This document shows, piece by piece, positions 1 through 8,226 of a DNA stretch of 64,000 nt. The translations under genes and the position numbers were made by a program. How positions within the stretch are numbered: the first letter of the stretch is position 1; every line of letters begins with the position of its first letter. This DNA comes from Bog-756 sp963713625 (GTDB lineage: Bacteria > Actinomycetota > Acidimicrobiia > Acidimicrobiales > RAAP-2). The stretch covers positions 62,001-126,000 of the forward strand of contig CAVQMN010000011.1 in assembly GCA_963713625.1 (NCBI GenBank). The letters run 5' to 3'. A model generated the notes under the pieces. That model was not told the DNA's origin and ran no database searches. It saw only the letters and a list, made by a program, of their open reading frames with translations.

Positions 1-180
1 CTCGGCCTGATCGGACCGGCGGGTTCGGCCCGCAAGATGTTCATCCGGTCCCGGGCCAACTCGATCGAGGGCGGTACCTCCGAAATCCAGCGCAACATCC
101 TCGGTGAGCGGATTCTCGGGCTGCCGGGTGACGTCCGGGTCGACAAGGAGATGCCGTGGTCGAAGGTTCCGAGGAACTGA
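1..180 (+). CDS. Acyl-CoA dehydrogenase, C-terminal end (partial)
   Basis: The reading frame is open from base 1 and ends at TGA 178-180, giving the last 59 residues of a protein that begins outside the window. The segment SIEGGTSEIQRNILGERILG is the typical C-terminal helix of acyl-CoA dehydrogenases; its EGGTSEIQ part helps bind FAD at the tetramer interface. The enzyme would catalyse alpha,beta-desaturation of an acyl-CoA in the cytoplasm. The thioesterase and F420-type oxidoreductase that follow on the same strand suggest a lipid or sterol catabolic cluster. The substrate cannot be told from this fragment. Confidence 0.88.
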   Translation, partial: LGLIGPAGSARKMFIRSRANSIEGGTSEIQRNILGERILGLPGDVRVDKEMPWSKVPRN

Positions 181-246
181 TCCCGGGGTCGCAGCCCCGC
201 GGCACCACCTCGGCCCCCAGCTTCCGGACGGCGATCAGGTGACCGG

Positions 247-1089
247 GTGACCAACGCCGAGGCGTTCCTCGGCATGGTGCCGGTGGGCGACGATCTGCAC
301 TGGAGGCTCACGGTGGTGCCCGAGCTCACCACGCCGGGCAACTTCCTGTTCGGCGGCTGTGGCCTGGGGGCTGCCCTCGTGGCCCTCGAAAAAGCCGCGG
401 CGCGCCCCACCATCTGGTCGACGGCCCAGTATCTCTCCTATGCCCCGACCCACTCCGTCCTCGATCTCACCGTCACCCTGGCCGCGGAGGGCCGCCGCAC
501 CACCCAGGGCCGCGTGGTCGGTCGTGTCGGCGACCGCGAGATCCTGACGGTGAACGCCGCCGTCGGCTCCCCGGGCACGCTCGACGCCGAGGGCGTGTGG
601 GTGACCATCCCCGATGTCCCCCGGCCCGACGAGTGTCCTCCCCGTTGGTTCCCCGACTTCGGTTCCGCTTCGATCTTCGATCGCATCGACGTGCGCCAGG
701 CCTCGGGCCGGTCCCTGCACGAGATCACCGACGTCGGGGGAGCTCCGGGCCGTCCGGACAGCGCGCTGTGGGCCCGCGTGCCCGGCCATCTCGAACCGTC
801 GGCGGCGACCTTGGCCATCATCGGCGACTACGTCTCAGGCGGGATCTCACAGCCCATCGGTCGCCGGGTGATGTCGCGGAGTCTTGACAACACCGTGCGG
901 GTGGTCCGGCTCGTCCCCACCGAGTGGGTGCTCTGCGATATCCGCATCCAGGCGCTGGTCGGCGGATACGGGCAGGGGACCGCCTATCTGTGGGCGGAGG
1001 ACGGCACCCTCCTGGCCACGGCCAGCCAGTCGATGAGCGTCCGGTTTTGGGACGAGGACCTGCAACGCCTACGAAAGAAGGACCGATGA
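247..1089 (+). CDS. Acyl-CoA thioesterase-like double-hotdog protein
   Basis: This 280-residue protein resembles TesB-type thioesterases with two hotdog folds. The first half has FLFGGCGLGAALVALE followed by a long helix and the strand segment WSTAQYLSYA; the second half (about residues 165-275) repeats the fold. Such enzymes hydrolyse acyl-CoA to free acid and CoA. The GTG start at 247 follows the upstream dehydrogenase by 66 bp. The gene overlaps the next one by 4 bp (ATGA at 1086-1089), so the two are probably co-translated. The family is recognised from pattern only, and the substrate is unknown. Confidence 0.72.
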   Translation: MTNAEAFLGMVPVGDDLHWRLTVVPELTTPGNFLFGGCGLGAALVALEKAAARPTIWSTAQYLSYAPTHSVLDLTVTLAAEGRRTTQGRVVGRVGDREILTVNAAVGSPGTLDAEGVWVTIPDVPRPDECPPRWFPDFGSASIFDRIDVRQASGRSLHEITDVGGAPGRPDSALWARVPGHLEPSAATLAIIGDYVSGGISQPIGRRVMSRSLDNTVRVVRLVPTEWVLCDIRIQALVGGYGQGTAYLWAEDGTLLATASQSMSVRFWDEDLQRLRKKDR

Positions 1090-2135
1090 AGATCAGCACC
1101 GTGCTCAGCTATTCGGGCGGCTTCCGCCGGGCCGCGGCCGAGGTCGCCGAACTGGAGAAGGCCGGCCTGGACCTGGTGTGGGTGGCCGAGGCCTACGGCC
1201 TCGATTCGCCCAGTCTGATGGGCTACCTGGCCGCCCTCACCGAGCGGGTGGAGATCGGCTCGGCCATTCTCCCCATCTACACCCGGACCCCCACGCTGAT
1301 CGCCATGACCGCGGCGGGCCTCGACACGCTGTCCGACGGCCGGTTCCACCTGGGCCTGGGTTCTTCGGGACCACAGGTCATCGAAGGCTGGCACGGCGTG
1401 CCCTTCTCCGCACCCATCGGCCGCACCCGGGAGATCATCGAGGTCTGCCGCCAGGTGTGGGCGCGGGAGGCGCCGCTCGTGCACGAAGGGACCTACTACC
1501 AGATGCCCCTTCCTCCCGGGCAGGGGACCGGGCTGGGCAAGGCCCTCAAGATCATCGCCCACCCGGTGCGGCCTTCGGTGCCGGTGTGGGTGGCCGCCCT
1601 GGGCGAGAAGAACGTGGCCATGACGGCCGAGGTGGCCAACGGCTGGATCCCCATGCTCTTCATGCCCGAGAAGGCCCGCAACGTGTGGGGCGCCTCGCTC
1701 GACGCCGGGGCGGCCAAGCGCGATCCCGCCCTCGGGCCGCTGCAGATCACCGTGGGTGGGCTGCTGGCCGTGGGGGAAGGCGAAGAAGTGGCCCAGCTCC
1801 GCAACCTGGCCCGGCCCATGGTGGCGCTGTACGTCGGGGGGATGGGGGCCAAGGGGAGGAATTTCTACAACGACGTGGTGCGGCGCTACGGCTTCGAGGA
1901 GGCGGCCGAAAAGATCCAGGACCTCTACCTCGATGGCAAGAAGACCGAGGCCGAGGCGCTGGTGCCCGACGAACTGCTCGAGGCCACGGCGCTGTGCGGC
2001 CCCGAGAGCTACGTGGCCGAACGCATCGAGGCCTTCCGCGAGGCGGGCGTGACCCATCTGCAGGTCATCCCGGTGCCGGTCGGGGGTCAGCGGCCGGTGG
2101 ATCTGGTGGCCAAGGTCAAGGACCTCATCGGCTAG
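1086..2135 (+). CDS. LLM class F420-dependent oxidoreductase
   Basis: This 349-residue luciferase-like monooxygenase-family protein begins at ATG 1086, inside the stop codon of the thioesterase. The longer in-frame extension back to 924 lies wholly inside the upstream gene and is not used. Family features are the N-terminal strand with AAEVAELEKAGLDLVWVAE, the segment LSDGRFHLGLGSSGPQVIEGWHG and the late GPESYVAERIEAFREAGV. These proteins are TIM barrels that use F420 (less often FMN) for hydride transfer. The reaction is not known; the context suggests lipid metabolism. It ends in a 4-bp convergent overlap with the next gene. Confidence 0.85.
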   Translation: MKISTVLSYSGGFRRAAAEVAELEKAGLDLVWVAEAYGLDSPSLMGYLAALTERVEIGSAILPIYTRTPTLIAMTAAGLDTLSDGRFHLGLGSSGPQVIEGWHGVPFSAPIGRTREIIEVCRQVWAREAPLVHEGTYYQMPLPPGQGTGLGKALKIIAHPVRPSVPVWVAALGEKNVAMTAEVANGWIPMLFMPEKARNVWGASLDAGAAKRDPALGPLQITVGGLLAVGEGEEVAQLRNLARPMVALYVGGMGAKGRNFYNDVVRRYGFEEAAEKIQDLYLDGKKTEAEALVPDELLEATALCGPESYVAERIEAFREAGVTHLQVIPVPVGGQRPVDLVAKVKDLIG

Positions 2136-3121
2136 TCCCCGGCGCCGTGCCCCTTGGCCAGTTCACGTAGCTGTTCTCTGTCCATCTGCTCGTGGGCCAC
2201 CACCGCCACCCGGCAGCCGGTCACCGCCACCAGCGTCGAGTTGCGTTTGCCGCTCTCCATCCCGGCCCGCTCACCGAGCACCGCCCCCGGCCCGTACTCG
2301 GCCACCCGTTCACCGCCTTTTTCCACCCGCACGACCCCGTCGAGGACCAAGAAGACATCGGTCCCTTCCTCCCCCTCGGTGCACAGGGTCTCGCCCGCTT
2401 TGAGCTTGCGGAACTTGGGCTTGGCGTTGTCCATCATGTGCACGGACAGGGTGCGTTCGAGCGCCGTCTCGACCACGGTGATCAGGGCCGGCGAGTCCTG
2501 GTCCCCCCAGGGGGTGTGCTTGCCGAACGACTTGCGGTACCAGTCGCGGAAGTCGGTGAGGCCGGACTTGGCGGCCAGGTGGCCTTCGCCGTCGTAGATC
2601 CAATGCCGGGGAAACCGGCTGGCTCCCAGCACCTCGAACTCGGGAGGCCCGTCGGCGTGGAGCGTAAGGGCGAGGGTCGCCCACACCAGCGGCGCCTGCC
2701 ACTGGATGAAGGGCTTCCGGCGCACCCGGCGCGGGGCGGGGAGGCCGGTGCGCCCGCCCGCCGTCTGGGTGAAACGGACCCAGCCGTCGCCGACTTCAGG
2801 CTTCAGCTGCAGGTCGGGGAGGGCCACCGCCTCGAACTCCCGCTTGAACCGGGCCACCCCGGCGGTGGTCGAGCCCATGAGGCCGCCGCCCGAGTAGCCG
2901 TAGCCGGTGACCTTGCCGCTCCCGTCGACCTCCATCCAGGCCGACAGCAGGTTGGCGAAGCGGAACCGGTCGGCCTTCCGGAGTGCCTCGAGGTCTTCGA
3001 TGACATCGGGCGGGGGGTCGTCGTAGTGGGTGAAGCCGGCGTCAAAGGCCACCCGGGTCGCCCCACGGACCGCCTCGGAGGGAATCCAGGACAACGACGT
3101 GACCGAACTCTCGATGCGCAT
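2132..3121 (-). CDS. Protein with C-terminal cyclic nucleotide-binding domain
   Basis: Residues about 215-325 form a cyclic nucleotide-binding (Crp-like) beta-barrel: KFRKLKAGETLCTEGEEGTD, VFLVLDGVVRVEKGG and GPGAVLGERAGMESGKR correspond to its strands and phosphate-binding cassette. The cassette is degenerate because the usual arginine context is partly lost. The first 200 residues are unrecognised and there is no helix-turn-helix, so it is not a Crp regulator. I chose ATG 3121 (MRIESSVTSL) over the in-frame ATG at 3157, which adds 12 atypical residues. It might respond to the class III cyclase at 30.1-31.2 kb, but that is inference. Confidence 0.7.
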   Translation of the reverse strand: MRIESSVTSLSWIPSEAVRGATRVAFDAGFTHYDDPPPDVIEDLEALRKADRFRFANLLSAWMEVDGSGKVTGYGYSGGGLMGSTTAGVARFKREFEAVALPDLQLKPEVGDGWVRFTQTAGGRTGLPAPRRVRRKPFIQWQAPLVWATLALTLHADGPPEFEVLGASRFPRHWIYDGEGHLAAKSGLTDFRDWYRKSFGKHTPWGDQDSPALITVVETALERTLSVHMMDNAKPKFRKLKAGETLCTEGEEGTDVFLVLDGVVRVEKGGERVAEYGPGAVLGERAGMESGKRNSTLVAVTGCRVAVVAHEQMDREQLRELAKGHGAGD

Positions 3122-3201
3122 AGTCACATTGTGTACCGGGACGGTCCGGTTTTCCACTGGCGTCCCACGATGTTGCCGCAGGTCACCCCAGTGAGGGGCG
3201 T

Positions 3202-3636
3202 TCAGTCCTCGGAGACGAGGTCCTCGTCCGAAAGGTCGAGGGACTCGAGCACGAGGAGGGCGTCGAGCTCGGCCGCCATGTCCTCGATCTCGTCGGCCTC
3301 GTAGTAGTTACGGTTCAGGGTCAGCGTGAGCTGCTCCTGGACCAGGGCCAAGGCGTCTTCGGCGGCGGCGGCCGCGTCGTAGACGGAGAACAGTTTGGCC
3401 TGCATGGCCTGGGCGGACACGAATCGCGTGCCCCGTTGCTGCGCCTCGGAGGGAAGGGTCCGCAAGACGTCCCCGGGAGTGGGTCCGAAGCCCGCGGCCA
3501 CACCCGACTCGGCCCGGTCGGCTGCGCTCAGCTCGACCTCGGGCTGCCCACCGTCTGCCGGCACGTCCTGCGTCTGATCGGAATCCACGTGGCTCACCTG
3601 CTCATTGTTCGTCTGTTCGCTGTCCAGCATATCCAT
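3202..3636 (-). CDS. Small acidic hypothetical protein
   Basis: This 144-residue, strongly acidic protein has a low-complexity N-terminus rich in Gln, Asp and Glu (residues 1-60). A helical segment of about 60 residues follows (SAQAMQAKLFSVYDAAAAAE, then LALVQEQLTLTLNRNYY) and the tail is acidic. There are no membrane segments, cysteines or motifs I recognise. ATG 3636 is used; ATG 3630 is also possible, with a purine-rich stretch (TAGGGA) upstream. It lies 80 bp upstream of the cyclic nucleotide-binding gene on the same strand and may share its transcript. Function unknown. Confidence 0.62.
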   Translation of the reverse strand: MDMLDSEQTNNEQVSHVDSDQTQDVPADGGQPEVELSAADRAESGVAAGFGPTPGDVLRTLPSEAQQRGTRFVSAQAMQAKLFSVYDAAAAAEDALALVQEQLTLTLNRNYYEADEIEDMAAELDALLVLESLDLSDEDLVSED

Positions 3637-3936
3637 CGTCCCTACCCCGTCTTTCCTTTATCTCAATCAACCGGGACCCCCTACAGCGGGTACAACACCG
3701 CCACCGGCGCACCTCTTCCACACACGAGTTCCCCACACGGGTTCCGGTATCGACCCCGCCACCGCTCGACCGTGGTCATCCGGGCCTGTCGGATGGCCCG
3801 CCGGGCGAAGGTCCTGGTCATCCCCTCACCGTCCGTGGCCGACGGGCCGCTCCCTCGGTCGGTTCGATGTGCGGGGCCGGGCGTCCGGCAGTAGAACTTC
3901 AGGGATGAATATCCTGGGCGTGGACGGGAACCGGCG
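3637..3936. other. Divergent intergenic region
   Basis: A 300-bp gap lies between the leftward acidic protein and the rightward FAD oxidoreductase, so it must hold both promoters. A near-direct repeat of 12 bp (CACACGAGTTCC at 3721-3732 and CACACGGGTTCC at 3734-3745, one mismatch) is the only repeat I see. No convincing -35/-10 pair, RNA or ORF was found. Confidence 0.4.
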
Positions 3937-5376
3937 GTGAACACGGTGGATGTGGTGGTGGTGGGGTCCGGGCCCAACGGGCTGGCCGCCGCCGTGACCC
4001 TGGCCGGTGCCGGGCTGTCGGTGACGGTCGTCGAAGGAGCCGGGGACCCGGGCGGGGGATGCCGCACCGAGGAGCTGACCCTGCCGGGCTTCCGCCACGA
4101 CGTGTGCTCCGCCGTCCACCCCATGGTCCTCTTGTCCCCCTTCTTTCGGCAGCCGGCCTTCGACAGGCTGCGGGACACCCTCTGCCAGCCGCCGGTGCCC
4201 TTCGCCCAGCCCATCGACCGGAGCAGGGCGGTGGCTGCATTCCGGTCCCTCGACGAGACGGTGGCCGAGCTCGGTGGCGACGGGCCCGCCTACCGGCGCC
4301 TCATGGAACCGCTGGTCCGCGACAGTCAGTCCATCGCCGACGACGTGCTGGCTCCGTTGCGGTCCATACCCGGCCATCCGGTGGCCATGGCCCGGTTCGG
4401 TCTACCCGGCCTCATGCCCATGGCCTGGTTGGTGCGCCGGTTCCAATCGGAGGAGGCCAAGGCCCTGCTGGCCGGTGTCGGCGCCCACTCGATGTCACTG
4501 ACCGCGCCGCTGACCAGCGCGTTCGGGAACCTCCTGGCCATGTCCGCCCACGCTGTCGGATGGCCCGTCGTGGGCGGCGGCAGCTCGGCCATCACCGCGG
4601 CCATGGTCGCCGAACTGGAGCGGCTCGGCGGGACCATCACCACGGGCCAATGGGTCGGCTCGCTGTCGGACCTCCCCCGGTCGACGGCGGTGGTACTCGA
4701 CACGTCGCCCAAGAGCCTGGTCGAGATGGCCGGTCCGTCGCTCTCCGACCGGTACCGTCGGTCGCTCCGTCGATTCCGCTACGGCCCTGGCGTCTGCAAG
4801 ATCGACTGGGCGCTGTCGGGACCCGTCCCCTGGAATGCCGAGGTCTGCCGTCGGGCGGGAACCGTGCACCTCGGCGGCACCTTCGCCGAGGTCGAGGCCA
4901 GCGAGACCGACGTCAATGCCGGCCGGCACCCGGACCGTCCCTACTGCATCATCGTCCAGGCCGGGGTGGCCGATCCCAGCCGGGCCCCGGACGGCCAGCA
5001 GGCTCTCTGGGGGTACTGTCACGTGCCCTCCGGCTCGGACAGGGACATGACGGCGGCCGTCGAGGCCCAGATCGAACGGTTCGCTCCCGGATTCTCGGAC
5101 CTGGTCCTGGCTCGCTCGGTGCTGACCGCGGCCGACGAGGAGCGGCACAACCCCAACTACGTGGGAGGCGACATCGCCGGGGGCGCCTCCAGCCTGGTCC
5201 AGACGGTGTTCCGCCCGACCCTCCAGTGGAACCCGTACCGGACGCCGCTCGAGGACGTCTATCTGTGCTCGGCCTCCACCGCGCCGGGGGGTGGCGTGCA
5301 CGGGATGTGCGGTGTGTACGCGGCGCGGACCGTGCTCCACGACCACTTCGGGGGCGCGGCACCACTCCGGGGCTGA
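3937..5376 (+). CDS. Phytoene desaturase-like FAD-dependent oxidoreductase
   Basis: This 479-residue flavoprotein has an N-terminal Rossmann dinucleotide motif, VVVVGSGPNGLAAAVTLAGA (residues 4-23), then VVEGAGDPGGGCRTEE. Near the C-terminus it has the FAD-contacting segment LCSASTAPGGGVHGMCG, as in the CrtI/amine-oxidase superfamily. It is about the usual length. Actinobacterial members of this branch often act on unknown lipids rather than carotenoids, and no crtB or crtE lies nearby. The GTG start at 3937 is fixed by the Rossmann motif. A second, shorter member lies at 14348-15601. Confidence 0.8.
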   Translation: MNTVDVVVVGSGPNGLAAAVTLAGAGLSVTVVEGAGDPGGGCRTEELTLPGFRHDVCSAVHPMVLLSPFFRQPAFDRLRDTLCQPPVPFAQPIDRSRAVAAFRSLDETVAELGGDGPAYRRLMEPLVRDSQSIADDVLAPLRSIPGHPVAMARFGLPGLMPMAWLVRRFQSEEAKALLAGVGAHSMSLTAPLTSAFGNLLAMSAHAVGWPVVGGGSSAITAAMVAELERLGGTITTGQWVGSLSDLPRSTAVVLDTSPKSLVEMAGPSLSDRYRRSLRRFRYGPGVCKIDWALSGPVPWNAEVCRRAGTVHLGGTFAEVEASETDVNAGRHPDRPYCIIVQAGVADPSRAPDGQQALWGYCHVPSGSDRDMTAAVEAQIERFAPGFSDLVLARSVLTAADEERHNPNYVGGDIAGGASSLVQTVFRPTLQWNPYRTPLEDVYLCSASTAPGGGVHGMCGVYAARTVLHDHFGGAAPLRG

Positions 5377-5382
5377 ACGGGC

Positions 5383-6279
5383 TCAGGCGGCGGGGTCCGT
5401 CTCGGTCCGTTCGGGCAGGAGGAGGAAGGCGCCACCGAGGAAGCACAGCGCCCCGACGAAGGTTCCGAGATTGGACAGTTCGACGTTCCGGACCTCGCCG
5501 GTGGCCGGGACGATGTAGGCGGCGACCGCGGAGACCCCGAAGGCCACGGAGCCGACCAGGTTGGCCAGCGTGATCCACCAGGCCAGGCTCCGGGGGGACC
5601 AGGCCACCCACCCGTGGCAGACCTCGAACCAAGCCAGCCCGCTGGCCACCAGGAAGCAGACCGATCCGAGGGCGTCCGGTCTCCAGATGTGATGGTGAGC
5701 GGCCTGGCTGCTCAGATCGAGCCGGAGGGCGTTGCCGGTGCTGACGTTGAAGAAGACCGTGCCGACCAGTTGGACGCCCGAGGCCCACCAGTCGATCTGC
5801 CGGGGCCGGTAGACCAGGACCCGTTTCCACCCGTGGGCGGGGCCCCCGGCTCCGGCGTCGACCGACTCGCGGTACTGGAGGAAGCCCGCCGCGGTGAAGA
5901 AGATCGACCCGATGAAAAAGGTGAGCGAATCGGCCCGGTCTCCCACCGACGTGGCATAACCGGGTACCGCACCCAGGGCGAACAGGATGGAGCCCGCCGC
6001 GAACAGGACCCCGATCCACCAGCCCCGGGCCCGTGGGGCCCACCACGTGCCGCCGGGCTGGGTCCGGTCGTCGGCGTGCTTGCGATGACGCCGGGAGTCC
6101 CATCGGGCGACCAGCCCGTCGGGCCGTTCGTACTCGATGAAGGTGACGAACGGGCCGAAGCCCCGCCGGCGCCCGGTGGGCGTGGGGGTCGGGCTGTCGG
6201 TCGAGCTGCTCTCGACGGCCGTGCCTCCCGCCCCCGTGCTTGCGTTCCCACCATCCGAGATCCGTCGGTCACCGTCCAC
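5383..6279 (-). CDS. Multi-pass membrane protein, possibly YrhK-like
   Basis: With a GTG start at 6279 the protein is 298 residues. It has a Ser/Thr/Pro-rich N-terminus and about six hydrophobic helices: WWIGVLFAAGSILFALGAVP, LTFFIGSIFFTAAGFLQY, WASGVQLVGTVFFNV, PDALGSVCFLVASGLAWF, WWITLANLVGSVAFGVSAVA and LGTFVGALCFLGGAFLLLP. The repeated short helices with GS..F recall YrhK-like domains, but I am not sure. The frame stays open to ATG 6402, but that would leave 26 bp to the divergent gene. A GATACT element lies six bases before GTG 6279, so a leaderless start there fits better. Function unknown. Confidence 0.65.
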   Translation of the reverse strand: MDGDRRISDGGNASTGAGGTAVESSSTDSPTPTPTGRRRGFGPFVTFIEYERPDGLVARWDSRRHRKHADDRTQPGGTWWAPRARGWWIGVLFAAGSILFALGAVPGYATSVGDRADSLTFFIGSIFFTAAGFLQYRESVDAGAGGPAHGWKRVLVYRPRQIDWWASGVQLVGTVFFNVSTGNALRLDLSSQAAHHHIWRPDALGSVCFLVASGLAWFEVCHGWVAWSPRSLAWWITLANLVGSVAFGVSAVAAYIVPATGEVRNVELSNLGTFVGALCFLGGAFLLLPERTETDPAA

Positions 6280-6428
6280 GGGTTCAGTATCGCCGCCCCG
6301 GCGGTCCGAAGCGCCGACCGTCTCTGCGATGATGAGCACCCGGAATCCGGAACCGGGACCCGGGGGCAGCGGTCGGGGCAGCCCCCGTTCCGACCCCGAC
6401 ACCCGGCCCGACGACGAGAGGACAGACG

Positions 6429-7493
6429 ATGGAGGCCCGAATCACCGACGGCGACAGAACGGCCATGGTTCGGGCCGCCGTGACCAGGGTGGACACGAAC
6501 GAGCTCAAAACGGCCCTGGACCTGACCGCGTCCCCGGGATTCCAGGTGCCCAAGGCGGTGGCCAATGCGCTCAACGCCCTGCGTAAGCACCGCGATCCCG
6601 CCGGCGTGCTGTCCAGGCCGCAGTACCGTGCCGTCCTCCCCTCGGTGGCCGCCGCCGTGGCCGACGAGTGTCTGTCCCGGACCATCGAAGTCCTCGGCGA
6701 TCACTCGGACGACCCGACCAAGGAGCAGCTGCTCGAGGCACTCGACCGGATCCGCGACTCGTTTCCGGCGCCGACGATCGGGGTCATGCTGGCCACCGTG
6801 GCCGCCGACGACATGCCCGCCTCCGATCTGTGTTTCGAGATCCTGGCCGAGGACCCGCGGTACGGGCTGACTGATTGGTCCGAGCACGAGCCCGCCTCGA
6901 CCGAACCGCGCACGGCCGCGCCGGCCCGCCAGGGTGTCTCACCCGAGCAACGCGAGGCCCGCCGTCAGAAGAAGCACCGGGATGCCGAAGAGCGCCGCAA
7001 GAAGCTGGAGGCGGCCCGGAAGGCCGGCGAACAGGTTCGGCGCGAACGGAAGAAGGAGCGGACCGCGTCTTCGGCCAACGGGGTCACGACGGAGAAGGCT
7101 CCGGCCACGAGCACGGCACCGCGGGTGACCCGGCGGGCCACCCTCACGCCGCTCCAAGAGGCGGAGTTCGACCGGCTCGACCCACTGGTGGGGAGCGTCG
7201 TCTTCGCCTGGGTCCCGTTCGACACGGGGACGGACGAGGGCTCGGAGTCCGAGGGAAAGTCGCGCCGATGCGTCGTGGTGGCCGGGTCGCCCACCCATTT
7301 GTTGGTCCGACCCGGCTACTCGGAGGGAGGGACCAAGAGCCGGGACTGGAAGGCCGTGCCCCTCCGGCAGTGGCGGAAGTCCGGATTCGACCGACCCACG
7401 TGGATCGATGCCGAGGCGCTCCGGGTCCCCCGCGATCCTGAGCAGGCCCCGGTCGGCCGGCTCGATCCGGAGGACTGGAACTCCCTCTGGTAG
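6429..7493 (+). CDS. Charged hypothetical protein with possible MazF/PemK-like C-terminus
   Basis: This 354-residue protein has three parts. Residues 1-155 look all-helical (LKTALDLTASPGFQVPKAVA and similar). Residues about 170-215 form a very basic coiled coil (EQREARRQKKHRDAEERRKK). Residues about 235-354 look beta-rich: GSVVFAWVPFD, RRCVVVAGSPTHLLVRPGYS, DWKAVPLRQWRKSGFDRP. That order (a strand, then RR-CVVV, then strands, then a basic turn) resembles the SH3-like barrel of MazF/PemK proteins, but sequence identity looks low. GAGAGGA just upstream of ATG 6429 is a good ribosome-binding site. No antitoxin-like partner is adjacent. Confidence 0.65.
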   Translation: MEARITDGDRTAMVRAAVTRVDTNELKTALDLTASPGFQVPKAVANALNALRKHRDPAGVLSRPQYRAVLPSVAAAVADECLSRTIEVLGDHSDDPTKEQLLEALDRIRDSFPAPTIGVMLATVAADDMPASDLCFEILAEDPRYGLTDWSEHEPASTEPRTAAPARQGVSPEQREARRQKKHRDAEERRKKLEAARKAGEQVRRERKKERTASSANGVTTEKAPATSTAPRVTRRATLTPLQEAEFDRLDPLVGSVVFAWVPFDTGTDEGSESEGKSRRCVVVAGSPTHLLVRPGYSEGGTKSRDWKAVPLRQWRKSGFDRPTWIDAEALRVPRDPEQAPVGRLDPEDWNSLW

Positions 7494-7539
7494 CCGGGTC
7501 GGTGACACCAGGGTGTGGGACGGGGCGTGGCCGGCGTAG

Positions 7540-7567
7540 TGCATAGCGATATGCAACCCAGTACAAT
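7540..7567 (+). promoter_or_regulatory. Promoter and palindromic operator of the HxlR gene
   Basis: TGCATA-GCGA-TATGCA (7540-7555) is an inverted repeat with perfect 6-bp arms. It is followed by a -10 element TACAAT (7562-7567) that lies exactly six bases before the GTG start at 7574. The palindrome covers the -35 and spacer region, where an autorepressor would block RNA polymerase. Confidence 0.55.
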
Positions 7568-7573
7568 GGTGCC

Positions 7574-8062
7574 GTGCGTCGCAAGAGCTTCGAAGGGATG
7601 AACTGCTCGGTGGCCCAGACCCTCGAGGTGGTCGGGGAGTGGTGGACCATGCTGATCGTGAGGGACAGCTTCCTCGGGGTCACCAGGTTCGACGACTTCC
7701 AGCGACGGTTGGGGATCTCGCGGAACATCCTGGCCGAGCGCCTCGACCACCTGGTCGACAAGGGGGTCCTGACCCGGGTGCCCTACCAGGAGCATCCGGT
7801 GCGCCACGACTACCGGTTGACGGAAAAGGGTCGGGATCTCTGGCTGGTACTGACGGCCATGCGCCAGTGGGGCGACCGCTGGGAGGCCGAAGAGGGTGCG
7901 CCCATCGAGATCGAGCACCAGGCCTGCGGGAACGTGACGACCGTGGTGCCGACGTGTTCGTCCTGTGGTGAGCCCGTGGATGCCCGGTCGGTCCGGGCCC
8001 GTCCCGGTCCGGGGTCGGCGCGCCGTCCCGCCGAAGCGCTGCTTCCGTCCCGGACACCCTGA
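7574..8062 (+). CDS. HxlR family transcriptional regulator
   Basis: This 162-residue winged-helix regulator has the HxlR signature throughout residues 8-100: NCSVAQTLEVVGEWWTMLIV, GVTRFDDFQRRLGISRNILA and ERLDHLVDKGVLTRVPYQ, then RHDYRLTEKG in the wing. HxlR proteins are dimeric DNA-binding sensors, often of aldehydes or redox-active compounds. Residues 115-162 are an extension with CGNVT and CSSCGE; the CxxC could bind metal or form a disulfide. No ribosome-binding site precedes the GTG, consistent with a leaderless mRNA. The catalase gene lies 164 bp downstream on the same strand. Confidence 0.88.
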   Translation: MRRKSFEGMNCSVAQTLEVVGEWWTMLIVRDSFLGVTRFDDFQRRLGISRNILAERLDHLVDKGVLTRVPYQEHPVRHDYRLTEKGRDLWLVLTAMRQWGDRWEAEEGAPIEIEHQACGNVTTVVPTCSSCGEPVDARSVRARPGPGSARRPAEALLPSRTP

Positions 8063-8100
8063 ACCGGGCAACTGATTTCGACGTCGCCGCCGTCGGTGTG

Positions 8101-8129
8101 TTGACACCTATTTAGAATCTCTCTAAAGT
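8101..8129 (+). promoter_or_regulatory. Catalase promoter with inverted repeat between -35 and -10
   Basis: A consensus -35 TTGACA (8101-8106) and a -10 TAAAGT (8124-8129) are separated by 17 bp. Inside and overlapping this spacer is a perfect inverted repeat TTTAGA-N5-TCTAAA (8111-8127). An A/T-rich dyad in this position resembles Fur/PerR boxes. The Fur-family gene downstream of the catalase is the obvious candidate ligand. Confidence 0.65.
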
Positions 8130-8226
8130 TAGAGGCGTTCGGTATGTCCGGGCAACGGGAACGTTCTCGGACGGGATTCCCCGGATGGGGAGTTCCTCAG
8201 ATGAAAATCGAGTGTGGAGGTAAGCC

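Noticed and set aside
984..2057. 357-codon open frame antisense to the first LLM oxidoreductase
   Set aside because: It has no start context or motif and lies entirely opposite a clear family member.
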